Positions 20,914 to 32,076 of a stretch of DNA of 64,000 bases are shown here, one piece after another. The notes under the pieces were generated by a model. It saw nothing but the letters and a program-made list of their open reading frames with translations. It was not told where the DNA came from and ran no database searches. A program made the translations under genes and the position numbers. The number at the start of each line of letters is the position of its first letter. Position 1 is the first letter of the stretch. The stretch comes from Zea mays (lineage: Eukaryota; Streptophyta; Magnoliopsida; Poales; Poaceae), in the NCBI RefSeq assembly GCF_902167145.1, contig NC_050097.1:174126923-174190922 (forward strand), in the 5' to 3' direction.

Positions 20914-21431
20914 ACGCGTCGCCCGCAGATTGCGCAGCCGACCGTTGGCCGCGAGCGCCGTTGGCTCACCGGACATTCCGGTGAATTTTAGCCACTTCGC
21001 CTTTTTATTTCCCAAGACCGACGATTTCGTCGCAGATGACTCACCGGACAGTCCGGTGCACCACCGGACAGTCCGGTGATTTATAGTCGTACAACTCCGT
21101 TGATTCCCAAGAGCAGCTAGTTCACCGTCGGCCAGCCTGGGGCACCGAACACTGTTCGGTGCGCCACTAGACAGTCCGGTGTGCCAGGCCAAGCTGGAGT
21201 TGGCTGCACACAGCCAACCTGTTCCCTTTTCTTTTCTCCTTCTTTTGTCACTATTTCTAGTACTTAGACAAGCACATTAGTATTCAAAACAATGTACTAA
21301 GTCTAGAAACATACCTTGTAATATGATTTGAATTTCCCACTTTGTTTAGCCCATAAGAACTTAGTCAATTGTGTTGGGCATTTAATCACCAAAACATTAT
21401 AGAAATGGCCCAAGGGCACATTTCCCTATCA
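20914..21431 (-). mobile_element. Fragment of a related Copia LTR, the target of Copia A
   Basis: Minus-strand start TGATAGGGAAATGTGCCC at 21431. It runs as a diverged copy of the first ~430-500 bp of the Copia A LTR, to ACGCGTCGCCCGCAG at 20914, which corresponds to about 20485 in LTR A. The remainder of this LTR must lie left of the window, beyond Copia A. It has more mutations than LTR A, as expected for the older host. Confidence 0.85.
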
Positions 21432-21628
21432 AAAACTTACCCGACTAAAGAAAAGACTCTCAAGGGTATGCTGTTTTAAAAGGATTCAAGGTAAGGCTTA
21501 TCAAGAATCAAGGACTCTGTTTGCAGAAAAGATTACTATGAGTGGATCCTTAAAATCCATTTTTACTTGTTAGGTTAAGTAAAGTTACCTGCATCTAGAG
21601 TTCTTTCTACCCTAGTTCAAGCACTTGG
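21432..21628 (-). mobile_element. Piece 1 of old Del/Tekay-type LTR 'D'
   Basis: Non-coding sequence between the older Copia LTR and the 3.3-kb-LTR element. Its last five bases CTTGG are repeated at 36728-36732, so it joins directly to 36733 onward. Orientation is assigned from the minus-strand LTR start TGTAACACCCC at 54518. Confidence 0.55.
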
Positions 21629-22005
21629 TGTCACACCCCAGGCTTTAAGGGACAAAGCCGGGTGCATCTCATACATGCGCCAAAGAAGACAACATATATA
21701 ATAACAGAGTGTATAGAGATAAATGTCACAATAATCAGAGTATTTATTACACAGCGGAAGTCTTACAAAATAAAAGATAAATATAACACGAACTAAGGAT
21801 CATCCTTGGCGCAAAAGTCGACTGGGGGAAACGCCACCTAGATCAGATCAAACTCCTCGCTTTGCGGCTCCTCCTGAACCACCTATTCTTCTCCTGTGGG
21901 GGGTGTGAGACAGCAAGAGTGAGCTCACATACGTTCATCGCTCAACAAGTTGTGGGGAATAATGTGCATGAACTCGCCAAAGATGGGAGCTCACGTGAAG
22001 TGTAA

Positions 22006-22325
22006 GGGTCTGTTTGGTTGGGCTGTGGCTGTGAAAAAAGTTGTTGTGGGCTGTGAGCTGTGGAAAAAGCTGCTGTAGGCTGTAAGCTGTTAAAAAGCTA
22101 AAAACCGTTTGGTGGAAACCACTAAAAGTCGTTAAAAATTCTTCGATATACGTTTTCACAGTTTCATCTGAAAAGCCACTAAAAGCAGGTCCAGGGGTGC
22201 TTTCAGATTTGCACTACGAGAAAGTCGGCTTTTAGAAAAAGCTGCTTCCTGGATCCAGCCCTTTGGTTGGCTTTTGACTTTTAGGGGGGCAAAAGCCAAA
22301 GTCAAAAGTCAAACCAAACACACCC
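22006..22325. mobile_element. Tourist-like (PIF/Harbinger) MITE, 320 bp
   Basis: Starts GGGTCTGTTTGGTTGG and ends AACCAAACACACCC, flanked by TAA (22003-22005 and 22326-22328). It is absent at the same place in the other LTR (33820), which gives a precise empty site with one TAA. Inserted after the host element. Confidence 0.93.
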
Positions 22326-24899
22326 TAAGGCTTACCAAAGAGGATGGTTAGAGCTGAGCATTGCTTTTAAAGTTGGTCAAAATTTTATTAGCAGTTACTA
22401 AGTACAAGTAAATACCAACCCAATTAAATAGTAGAACAAAAGTAACAACCTCACATGCGATACAATGCATATGACAAATTGAATTTAGTTCCATAATTTA
22501 ATCATCAGAGCGTCCTGAGCTGCTCGTGACCGTGAGCTCGGCTAGTATACCAGTTTTACACTCTGCAGAGGTTGTACCCTTTACCCACAAGTCGTGTATC
22601 CCATGTCGCCAGGGTTAGCTAGACCCTTAGACACTACCGAGGTGAATGGCTAGGGATCCACTACGAGGCCTTTACAAAGTTCCACTAGCTTCCGAAAACC
22701 CGCTACAGTTTATGGGAAGAGCACTTGCAAGAATCCCCCGTCTGACCGCCATCGCAGCAAAATCAACCCGAGAACCTCCTTGCATGCAATCCCCTACTGC
22801 CCTTGCCCCTTTCGGGTAAGGTAGTCTTCCACTAGCTTTCCTAGTTAGTTGGCCAAGGGCGTCCCATTAAACCCTTGTGGTGGCACGTGTTTCTCAAGTT
22901 AAGCTCCATGTTCCAATTAAAATTTAATGATTTTGACATGAACATAAATAAAATAACAGAATAATTGGAACATGGATATAAGTAAATATTAATCCCAAAG
23001 CCATATAGAGCAATAGCAAAAACTACCCAAGTGATTCAGGGGTAAACAAGGTAAAAGGATAAGCAGACTAGGGTGACCTATCGGGTCCCATCAAAATTAA
23101 ACCTATGCATGGTAAATGATTATAAAGAACATTATTGGGTAACAAAAGTGGTCAAGGGCACAACTTGCCTGGCACTTGAGATTCCAGTTACCAGGGTGAT
23201 TCTTCGGATCCTCGTGACCGCACTGCTAGTCGTAGCAATACAAGCAGACATAGTATAGATAAAATTAACATCACACCAAACATAGAAATACATTGTGTAA
23301 TAATAATCTACGTGTCGCTACGAGATCGTGGGTTCGAGAATTACCAAAATCGGAGCTACGGTTGAGAAGGTACCACGTTTACGCTAAGTGAGTATTGATT
23401 AGAACTCTTAGTTCGGTATAGTCATATTAACATGCATTTATAAAATATAAATTTAAATTATAAATTTGAGTCGATTAAATTATTATTTTAATAGCCGACA
23501 ACTAAGCAGGTAATTAATTATCTAACATGAATGATATGGCGAAACAATTTAATATTAGGCTCGGATGGCACGTGATACGTGTGGACGATGCACGACAACA
23601 TGCGCGAACAGCGTGACGACGCTGAGCGCAACACACGAGAATCACTAACAAATATTGTGTTTATACTTAGTAAGTTTTTTTAATAAAAAACATTAGAGTA
23701 GACATTAATCACATTAACATGTATTTACAAAAGCGCAAATTAAAGCTATAACTTAGTTTTAATTAAATCGTCATTTTAATAATCATCGGATGAGCAATTA
23801 ATTAATTAATTAATCAATCAACCAAAAACACGTCGTGACAAATAATGTTTCTAATACGTAGACATATTATTACAAACTTAACGCAACTGGAACGGTTTGA
23901 AATGGATCTACAACGCAAATATATTGAGTAAATAATATTTTACGAATTATAGTCAACGTGCTGTGTTCTCATGCGCAGAAGATCGGTGTGGGTGTGGGCG
24001 CATGGAGGAAAAAGAAATTGGCTGCATGCGGCAGATTCGGAGCTGTGTGAGTGCCGTGGGGCCATGGCGGATGCAGGTAGGCCTAGTAGTTTCTTTTTCT
24101 ATGGTTTCTCCTCTTTCAATTCCCACGACTACGCATGATGTTTCTTCTTCATCGAGTTCACGGCATCACGCATGGCGACATGCAGGCACAGTGAGGCCAG
24201 GTGCACGACACGAACAAGGAACGGACATGAGCATGATGAACTTCTCACCTCGGAATGGAGCACACGTGTAGGAGGATGGGGACAACAGACTCGACGGGCT
24301 CTAGCAAGGATAGTGGTTCTGGATCCATGACGGTGGTCGGAGCAGGCGGAGATGTCGCAGGGGAGGCTGGATGACAGAGGTCGGAGACGCCGGGCGAGCA
24401 GGGCTACCCCGCACAGGAGCATCCGCAACGGACCACTTTTCCCGCGAGACCCCAGGCGGCCGCGACAACGATCGAGAAGAGAACGTGCCGAGGCTGCATC
24501 GGGTGCCGGCGTGGAGTATGTGGCAACGGCGGAGAGGAGGGGGAAAGGGACTCGACGAGGCTGTGTATAGACTCCAAGAGCACGGGATGCGCGGTGTTTA
24601 TTAATAAACAGGGTGATGACCAAATCTTAACAACTTCCCCTGGAATCCCAACGAATCCAACGGATATGGCGGCAATACAGGCCACTGGCAGCATGCAAGC
24701 CACCCATGGCGGAAGAAGAGGGCCCAGTCCCAGGAGCCCCACCTGATTAGCCGGCTGTGAAATTGGCAACGTTGGTTTCTCGCGGCCGGTATACGTATAA
24801 TACTTATACGGCTGTGTTAATTTGCATGCTTATGTCATGCTAATGTATGGTGACAAAGGTTATGGCAAATCTCTACTATTACTTAAGACATTAGTGTAG

Positions 24900-25800
24900 A
24901 CGTCCACATTTTTTTGGTGCACGGTTCTGCCATCCGTCGCCCTCTCTCCTCTCTTGCGCCCCCGCTCTCTCGTCCGCTATCATGGAAGGAGAATCAACAC
25001 ATCTAGGGAAGGTCCGCGTGGTTCCATGGAAGGTCCGACCCTGCTCTCCTCTCTGCTGTCTCTCTCGCCCGCCATCTCTGCGCCCCCGCTCTCCTCTCTG
25101 CAGTCCACCGCCATCTATGGCAGCCTCTATCCGCGCCCTTAAATGGCGCACGTGCTTCATGGCAGCCGTGCCCCGCTCCCAAATTACCTCCGCGCTAGAG
25201 ATCCGACGCGAATCGCCCATGGCAGCCGCGCCCCGCTCCCAAATTACCTCCGCGCCAGGGATCCGGCTTCCGAATCGCGCGATTGCAGCGGTGCCGCGCC
25301 TCCATCCTCTCCTCGCGTGCCTCGCCCCCATCACCGCGCCCCTTCCAACCTCGACGCCTCCTCCCATCCACGGCGCCCATCGTGCGTCCGTGCCCCCACC
25401 TCTGGCCTCCTCGCAATCCGTCAGTCGCATCTCGCAAACGTGCACCACGACCTCACCCCTGCCTCCCCAAAACGCTCCACCTTCGCTGCCGAACTCCACC
25501 TCGCATGCCTCTCCTCCACCTCCGCCTCGCCCCCACCACCGCCTCACCCTCGCCCGAAGGCTCGACCCTAGCCCCAATCAAACGGGAGCATCGCCGACCT
25601 CCACCTCAAGCGCCTCGCCTACACTCGGCCTCGCTCCCGCCCGACATCTCGACTCTAGCCATTCAATGGAGCTGCTACTCACCTCAACCTCGCGTGCGTC
25701 GCCTCCGCCTCGCCCCCACCCAATGCCTTGACCCTGGCCCCGATGTGACAAAGAGAAAGGGGTGGAGGCGAGCCCCTAGGTAGGTGCAAAGGGATAGGAT
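24900..25800 (+). other. GC-rich captured segment in the Helitron, not recognised
   Basis: A C-rich stretch unlike the AT-rich rest of the Helitron. It is open in several frames on both strands, which reflects composition and not coding. At 25166-25275 a ~60-bp unit with CCCCGCTCCCAAATTACCTC is repeated in tandem. It could be a captured promoter/5' exon region, but I recognise no protein. Confidence 0.4.
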
Positions 25801-26540
25801 GGGAGATGGTTGCAATGGTTGAGCACACATGTCGCTAGGTTCTCTCCTCACGGCACCATCGTGGCATCGGCCATGCCAGCGCCCTCTACCGGCTCGCCAC
25901 TCAGGTATTGTACTGCTATCTTGTGTTGTCTTGTTGATTCTTATGATACGATGTTATTCCTTGTTGCTAATCTTTTTTCTATACTAGAGTTTGAAGATCT
26001 TCTCAAGCGATTTGGTTCTCTGTAAATTATTCTCAGTTGCTAAGCTTGGCCTCTACTTATCTGATCAAGATGTGGTCTTTAAAAAACACTTAGCTATTAT
26101 GAGTGACATTGCACCATAAGATTCCCAATTTAGGGTCATCCTAAAAAGCATTTTCCTTTTATCTTGCATGCTTCTAACCGAAAGAGTTGATTTGTGGTAT
26201 GAGGTCTGTAACCATAGTTCAAGTGGTAAAAAGGCAAAAACTAGGGTTCAATATCTTTTGCTGAGTTGATTTTATTGCTAATTGAGATCGTGAAGTGGAG
26301 ATGAGTCGTGTTTGTCTGCTCACGTACAACAGCACGCCATCCCCGAGCCTCGGCGCGATTTGCCACCCATAGCTGCAATCATGGATGTTCCTTTTACTGG
26401 AAAAAGTCAAATAAAGTTCTTTGCATGTTTATATATTTTTTTGTTTGATATTTTTGCATCTTGGAATGAAAGACAATGCAATTTTGTTACCTTATTCGTT
26501 AGATTCCAAACTACTCTGATCTAAAATATTATTTTCTCAC
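25801..26540 (+). other. Helitron interior between the GC-rich segment and the PGM fragment
   Basis: Contains an exon-like end at about 25906 (CACTCAG then GTATTG) and AT-rich intron-like sequence. No protein recognised. Confidence 0.3.
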
Positions 26541-26542
26541 AG

Positions 26543-26966
26543 TTTAACTATAACAGTGGACAACTAGCACCAAAGACGATTATTGATCAAATTTATGGGA
26601 ACACACTATCAGTATGTAGCTTTAACATTTGATTTACACTATAAGTCATCATATGCATATCTTCTGTTTGTTTCTTGTATTGTTGCTAATGCACAATGCT
26701 AATTTTTTGCTACAGATTTCGGAAATAAAAACAGCAGACATTCCTGATAATGTCCTATCCTCTGTTGGAGTTGTAAGCGATGGTGAGTTCACTATAGAAG
26801 TGATAGATCATGTTTTAGATTACCTTGAATTAGTGGATGTATGCAGTGAAATATTACAGAGCAAATCCCATGTTTTTATTTCACTAATAATTTGCTTGGT
26901 TTGGGTTGCAGAATGTGTTTGACTTCCAACTTATCAAGGATTTGCTTTTCTCGGCCTGATTTCAGG
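26543..26966 (+). pseudogene. Captured phosphoglucomutase gene fragment (three exons)
   Basis: Three exon-like blocks with GT...AG introns: 26543-26611 (FNYNSGQLAPKTIIDQIYGN), 26716-26838 (ISEIKTADIPDNVL, VIDHVLDYLEL) and 26912-26966 (NVFDFQLIKDLL). Together they match the central part of a plant phosphoglucomutase, which interconverts glucose-1- and glucose-6-phosphate; from memory the closest is the plastidial isoform. An extra T in exon 3 shifts the frame after KDLL and exposes a TGA. No start or active-site serine loop is present, so it cannot encode an enzyme. Retained introns show capture at the DNA level. Confidence 0.75.
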
Positions 26967-27106
26967 TCTTCCTCTCTGTATATGTCTCTTTTTGTATTTA
27001 AATTTTATTGCGAGTGTATTACTTGAGTAATAATGTAACTATTAAACCCCTTATAATCATGTTCACATCGACCTAATCAAATAATCATATTTTGGTTTAT
27101 TTATAG

Positions 27107-28528
27107 TGCATGGTTGGTGATATTGGAGATAAGTTCTTCACAAAGAGAGCACTAAGGGGCGTTCATGCTGTAATTTGTCTAACTGATGCATGTTAAAACT
27201 TTGAGGTTTCTATTCATTATTAGTTACTCCCAAAGCATGAGGTGTACTTGTGTTCAACAAAAAGCATGAGGCATACTATCTGCCAAAAGAATAAGAGGTG
27301 TACTATTTTATTATCTAGATAATTGTTGATTGTTGACACATTTTGAGGTCCTCTAGCTGATGACATGATGTTTAGGGCATTACTTAATTCTTTTGGCTTT
27401 CATGTTAAGAGTTCTTTCTATTAGGAAATTTGAGAATTTTATGGTATGAATCAACTAGATATTACTGTCTCCATTCCAAATTATAGGATGTTTTGGCTTT
27501 TCTAGATATGTTGATTTACATGCATCTAGACATAGTGTACATGTAAGTGCATAGCAAAAGTTGTGAATCTAGAAAACCCAAAACATCTTGTAATTTGGGA
27601 TGGAGTGAGTAGTAAATTTAGTGTATATCTAAGTGCATAGCAAAAGCTATGATTCTAAAAATTCCAAAACATCTTGTGATTTAAAAGGAATAGAGTAATG
27701 ATTTATATATGTGCCTTAATTTGGAACTATACTTATGGGTCAACCTACTGTATTTTTTGTTAACTACATTACGTCCATCTTAATCTTGAGAAAGATCTGT
27801 GATGTACTTATATGGGAACATAAATGACATTCCTCTTTAATTGCATGATTTTTACAGAATGGTTTCTTCTCTGAACTGATCGACTTCAAGGGTGTTGGGT
27901 TGCAATGCTCCTATAATTTCCTGTTATCCAGCTAGCTCTAGCATCAATCATTTACCCCTATGAGATTTAGATGAGGTTGCAGCTACAGAAATAGTGGTGG
28001 TTTGCATGCTATTATGAATAGCAAGCTGAAGAAGCTAGCAAAGAAGGATGAAGAAGTGGTTGTTGCATCTGGCATCCCATGTACAACAATCAGAACTGGT
28101 TCTCTACAAAGCGCTCCCGGTGGCGAGAGAGGTTTCAATTTTACTGAGGTCTCAGCGCGAAAACCCAGCTTACCCCCACTGCATATTAATTATCGTACAA
28201 TTTATCTTCCCAGCATTCAGTAATTGATCTAATAAATATCATGCAATTAGGACACTTATTTAGACACTATTGTATTCATAAATGTCTGATATAATTTGCA
28301 GTCATCAAATTAAATATTATACATGTGTTTCTGGACTGGAAACTGAAAGGAATATTTATCATGTTGGAGTACCTATACTATTCATTATTGTGATGTATCG
28401 CTATATGGTACTGTGCATGAAATGTGTGGGGGCATAGCAACCAAGGGAAGAAAACGCAAAGAGGATGCTGCTGCCATATGTGTGGAAGCTTTGAATAGCA
28501 TTCCCCAAAAGACACTCATTTTTGAGAG
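27107..28528 (+). pseudogene. Captured atypical SDR (NAD(P)-binding) gene fragment
   Basis: Exon-like blocks in order: 27107-~27190 (MVGDIGDKFFTKRALRGVHA), 27858-~27910 (NGFFSEL...KGV), 27983-28148 (KLKKLAKKDEEVVVASGIP, TIRTGSLQSAPGGERGFNF) and about 28430-28528 (KEDAAAICVEALNSIPQKTL). They match the C-terminal half of a plant NAD(P)-binding Rossmann-fold protein of the NmrA-like/atypical SDR type. The nucleotide-binding GxxGxxG start is not seen and the second block is decayed. Same strand as the PGM fragment, so a chimeric read-through transcript is possible. Confidence 0.65.
27465..27609. mobile_element. Stowaway-like MITE (145 bp) in the Helitron
   Basis: Terminal inverted repeats of about 40 bp (CTGTCTCCATTCCAAATTAT... 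against CTCACTCCATCCCAAATTAC from the right) with TA on both sides (27463-27464, 27610-27611). It lies within an intron-like gap of the SDR fragment. 27612-27696 repeats its right half in a more decayed form. Confidence 0.85.
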
Positions 28529-29080
28529 GTATGCACTAGCTAGCTCAACGATGATCATGTCATGTGAAGTCTTAATTGTACCATAGGTCCCACATGACAA
28601 CATGACACCCTTCCATGTTGCATTAGGAGTAAGGCAAGTACATATTTCTGTGCTAGATACATGCTAGACCAAATTTCTAGGTAGACGCCTTTATTGATGA
28701 TGCTTGTTTCAGAAACATAGCGTTAATCTATATAATATTGCCATTTTTGTATGACAATGAAACCAACACCACCGTGTAAAAATGTAGAAATCAGCATCCA
28801 GAGACTGGTTTATGTAATTAATTTGCATTTTTAGGAGATTCTTGTCGATTGAACTTATTTGTTTCTTAATACACATTCATTATCTTCCTTTAGGGATTGC
28901 GAATGGACATTCTGGGCAGCGTGTGACCAAACTGATTCGACGGTGTTGGGATGAAGATCATGATGTGTGTCTGACTTTTTTTGGAGATTATTATGGAACT
29001 CCAAGATGTTCTACGCCATATCCAGGTATTATGATTCACTATAATACCGTGCAACTCTTATATGAGAGTGGGTGTGATAA
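28529..29080 (+). other. Helitron segment after the SDR fragment
   Basis: AT-rich intron-like sequence, then an exon-like block at about 28893-29026 beginning GGATTGCGAATGGACATTC. I do not recognise it with confidence; IANG could be the continuation of the SDR fragment, the rest looks unrelated. Confidence 0.3.
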
Positions 29081-29532
29081 GAGCATCTCCACCAGATCTT
29101 CGATTACTTATCCCCTAAGTGAGTTCGTAAAAGCAAGTATAGGGTTCGAGAGACCATTACTCAAGTGGATTACCAAAACCTCATCCAGATTTAGGAGATA
29201 GAAAGGCATACCTAGGGGTGGTAATGGATCATGATCTAAATGTTTCTTCACAAATTGCTAGGGCTCTAAATTGTTTTTAGTTCAAAAATGAATAGAAATA
29301 GGGTACGATCCTAACCCGATCTGATTCTTACATTTTAGAGTGTAAAATTTAAAACCTGTTGTCACCCTAGACATACCCTTTGTCCAAGAGAGATGGTGGT
29401 GTATATAGGAGATCTCCTAAAAATATAGAAACGGTAGGTGTGTTAGGAGATCTGGTGTAGCTGGTACATTTTTCTATTTAAGGGATAGGGGTAAAGGATA
29501 GAAAGGAATACAAGAGATTCGGTGGAGACCTC
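29081..29532. mobile_element. Tourist-like MITE (452 bp) in the Helitron, carrying a nested hAT MITE
   Basis: Ends GAGCATCTCCACCAGATCT and, from the right, GAGGTCTCCACCGAATCTC, with TAA at 29078-29080 and 29533-29535. GAGCATCTCCA ends with TAA duplications fit PIF/Harbinger-type MITEs. Without the nested 157-bp insertion it is about 287 bp. Confidence 0.75.
29213..29369. mobile_element. Small hAT-like MITE nested in a Tourist MITE
   Basis: Ends TAGGGGTGGTAA and, from the right, TAGGGTGACAAC. The 8-bp duplications are GGCATACC (29205-29212) and GACATACC (29370-29377), one mismatch. Length 157 bp. Confidence 0.7.
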
Positions 29533-29535
29533 TAA

Positions 29536-30636
29536 TAAGCAAATAACGTCGGCGCTATTGTTTACTGAGAGCCATTTGCCATGTGTTTTTGTTTACAAAT
29601 ATTGTTTTTAACAGGCTCCCAAGGGAGCCAGTCATCGTTCTAGAGCAAAGCTGCAAAAGAAATAAGAGGAACGTGAAAAATACATACATAGGGCAAGGGT
29701 TCCCTACTCTTTTTTGTGTTACACAACTTGTAGTATGAGTGTTTGTGGTGTATGTCAATATGGGCGGTTAGTGGTTGCTTTTGATTTTAATGCAATTGCA
29801 TGACAAATAGCATGTTTAACGGATATCATTTTAATTTCCAATAAATACTTTGTAAGTTCCTCAACATATATACTATACAGAGAAGTGCAACTGAATGGAC
29901 ATCTATTACATTTTAAAAAATATGATTCTCGTAATATCTCTATCTATATATTATAGAATTGAGCTATGTTGATGTCACAACTTGGTAAATGTTTGTTTTT
30001 TCCATTGCATTCAACTGGTCTTCCAAGCTATTAACTTTTATAGATCTACTTTTGGAAATAGGTTGTAAATATCGCAAACTTTGGTGTGGCGCGACATTGA
30101 AGTCAGCGGGGGTAGATGACAGCTGAAACTGGAACCTACCAATGGATGGCACCATCATTTTGTTATATAAAAAATTTCACACTTTTCAGGAAGAAAGACA
30201 TTTTTTTGCAAAGATAGGAGTTTCTGAGGTTCATTTGGAAATGTTGAACCGTACTAATGTACTAATGTTCTCAATGATGTACCCTATATTTTTCATAAAG
30301 GACTAATTTTGCATATCATAATAATATTTGTCGTTTTGTATCTATATTTTATATTGATTTTTAACTTCTGTGGCAACTTACAGACATATAACTATCTATA
30401 GTTTACTCTATTAAGAACCTAATGTGGTCACCTGGTGCTACCACACCTTCATCCTCCCAAGTCTAGGGCCCACAAAAAAATAGTGCAGAACGAGCGCCAC
30501 ACTCCTCTGCTCCAAAAATTTGGGTCTAACCACTAGACTACATATAACTTAGTGTTTAAAAATAAACAAAAAATATATTTGTAGCCTAGGGCCCGCTCTC
30601 CACACGTCTCGTAGTAACGCACGGGCACATACTTAG
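29536..30636 (+). other. 3' portion of the Helitron
   Basis: AT-rich, no gene recognised. It ends with the Helitron 3' terminus. A GCCCG at about 30590 can pair with CGGGC at 30622-30626 as a weak terminal hairpin. Confidence 0.5.
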
Positions 30637-31411
30637 TGAATAAAGAAAAGGATTACAAATGAATAAAGAAAAGGATTTTGGAGGGGTGCTGTGGCCGACG
30701 GAATGAGATGAGGTGATGGGCTGAGCAATTTTGGTCCATACACAATTATGCTCTTTCCCTTTTTTTATTTTTTTATTTCGAATTTTTGGATTACTATATT
30801 CAAATATGATATGAATGTCAAGTCTAAAACTAGATACACATTCAAAAATCAGCATGATGCATAATTAAATTTTATTTATTTAAGTCTTTCACTATTTTAT
30901 CCATTTAGATAAATGCTTGTATGCATGAAAGAAAAATAACTCATAAACTCTAATTTTATTCTTCCAATAAAAAAATATAATTTTCTTAAACTTATATTTT
31001 AGGGTTTACAAATCCTACCCCCTTAACAGAAATCTCGTCCTCGAGATTTGTAATAAAAGGGATATAGAAAGTTTTTTAAACTTTTTGTTTTCAATTAGTT
31101 TTAATGCTCCCAAAAGTTTCTCTTCATTAGCAAGTGTGGCTAGAAAACATGCGCATATTATGTTTTAGCTAATAAGTAAGATTTAGAAAACCTTAGGATA
31201 AGAGAAGGTTAGGCAAGAAAAACTTCTATCCCGGATGATGGATCTTGATGCATCTAGAGAACTGGTTTGACTTTTATCCTTGACAGTTACCTTCCTTGAC
31301 GGTGACTCTTATCCTTTCCTTTATGAGGTTGATCTTCTTCGTATTGGTGTCTTGGTTAAGATAGTTGTGGGTAGGGCAGGCTATATGATGTAGGTCAAAA
31401 TCTGGTTTGAT

Positions 31412-32076
31412 TAGGGCTGGACAAAATGCTCGCGGCTCGTCGGCTCGCTTGGTTCGTGGCCAGCTCGGCTCGGCTCGGATTGGCTCGTTTGAATTTTTTC
31501 GCGAGCTGAGCTGACATCCTAGCTCGTTCGTTAACGAGCCAGCTCGGTTTGTTAACGAGCCAGCTCGTGAGCTAAACGAGCTATCACATTTCAGCAAAAC
31601 AAAACTATATACATATCATTTACGTAACAATTGATGAATATGTTATATGTATGTGTGGTGTCTATAACCTATAAGTTAAACTAATGATTGATGAATTATG
31701 TCTATGTATGAAATTGGTCTATACGAATATAAGTGTGGGTTAAACTGCTGCATATGTGTGTGAATAGTGAATTGATGAGTGATGAGTTGTGTTAATTTGG
31801 TGTTATATTGATATGGTCTGTGAAACTATGAGTATAATTACTATTTTCTGGTTTAAATTAGTTTGAAATTAACTCGAAATTGATTATTATACACATATTA
31901 TTTTTTTCTGCTCTGGCTCGCGAGCTAAACGAGCCAGCTCGAGCTCGTAAACGAGTCGAGCCGAGCTGACTCTGTGGCTCGCTAACTTAACGAACCGAGT
32001 CGAGCCAGCTCGTTAGCTTAACGAGCTAGCTCGAGCTCGAACGAGCCGAGCCGAGCTGGCTCGATATCCAGCCCTA
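31412..32076. mobile_element. hAT-type MITE (665 bp) rich in GAGCTCG words
   Basis: Perfect 8-bp duplication GGTTTGAT (31404-31411 and 32077-32084). Ends TAGGGCTGGACAAA and, from the right, TAGGGCTGGATATC. Long subterminal inverted repeats are made of GGCTCG/CGAGCC and GAGCTCG words, so it can fold into a long imperfect hairpin. No transposase. Confidence 0.93.

Larger units (their letters stand above)
24870..30636 (+). mobile_element. Non-autonomous Helitron (5767 bp) with captured gene fragments
   Basis: Rolling-circle element. The 5' end is TCTCTACTATTACTT and the 3' end is GTAACGCACGGGCACATACTTAG, cited here in part: ACGCACGGGCAC is the maize Helitron 3' signature. It inserted between A and T: the other LTR reads GGCAAATGAATAAAG at 36352-36366, with no duplication. 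The final CTAG is TTAG here and the hairpin arms are imperfect. No Rep/helicase gene is present. It carries fragments of a phosphoglucomutase gene and of an SDR gene with introns, plus three MITEs. Because the sister LTR is empty, it landed after the host element. Confidence 0.9.
21629..31010 (-). repeat. 3' LTR of the LARD-like element, split by a Helitron and a Tourist MITE
   Basis: 21629-24869 plus 30637-31010 match 33431-36727. Removing the Helitron (5767 bp) and the MITE with its duplication (323 bp) leaves 3292 bp against 3297 bp in the other LTR. An (ATTA)n run near 23800 is shared by both copies. ORF-like stretches such as 24129-24623 are LTR sequence present in both copies and not genes. 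Confidence 0.93.

Noticed and set aside
24129..24623. Open frames of about 164 codons present twice (also 35615-36109)
   Set aside because: They are LTR sequence; the repeat is due to the two LTRs and overlapping frames on both strands are open as well.
24891..25731. Long open frames on both strands (228 and 249 codons)
   Set aside because: C-rich low-complexity sequence keeps several frames open; no domain recognised.
26543..28528. A functional phosphoglucomutase or SDR gene
   Set aside because: Only internal exons are present, with a frameshift and a stop in the PGM part and decay in the SDR part.
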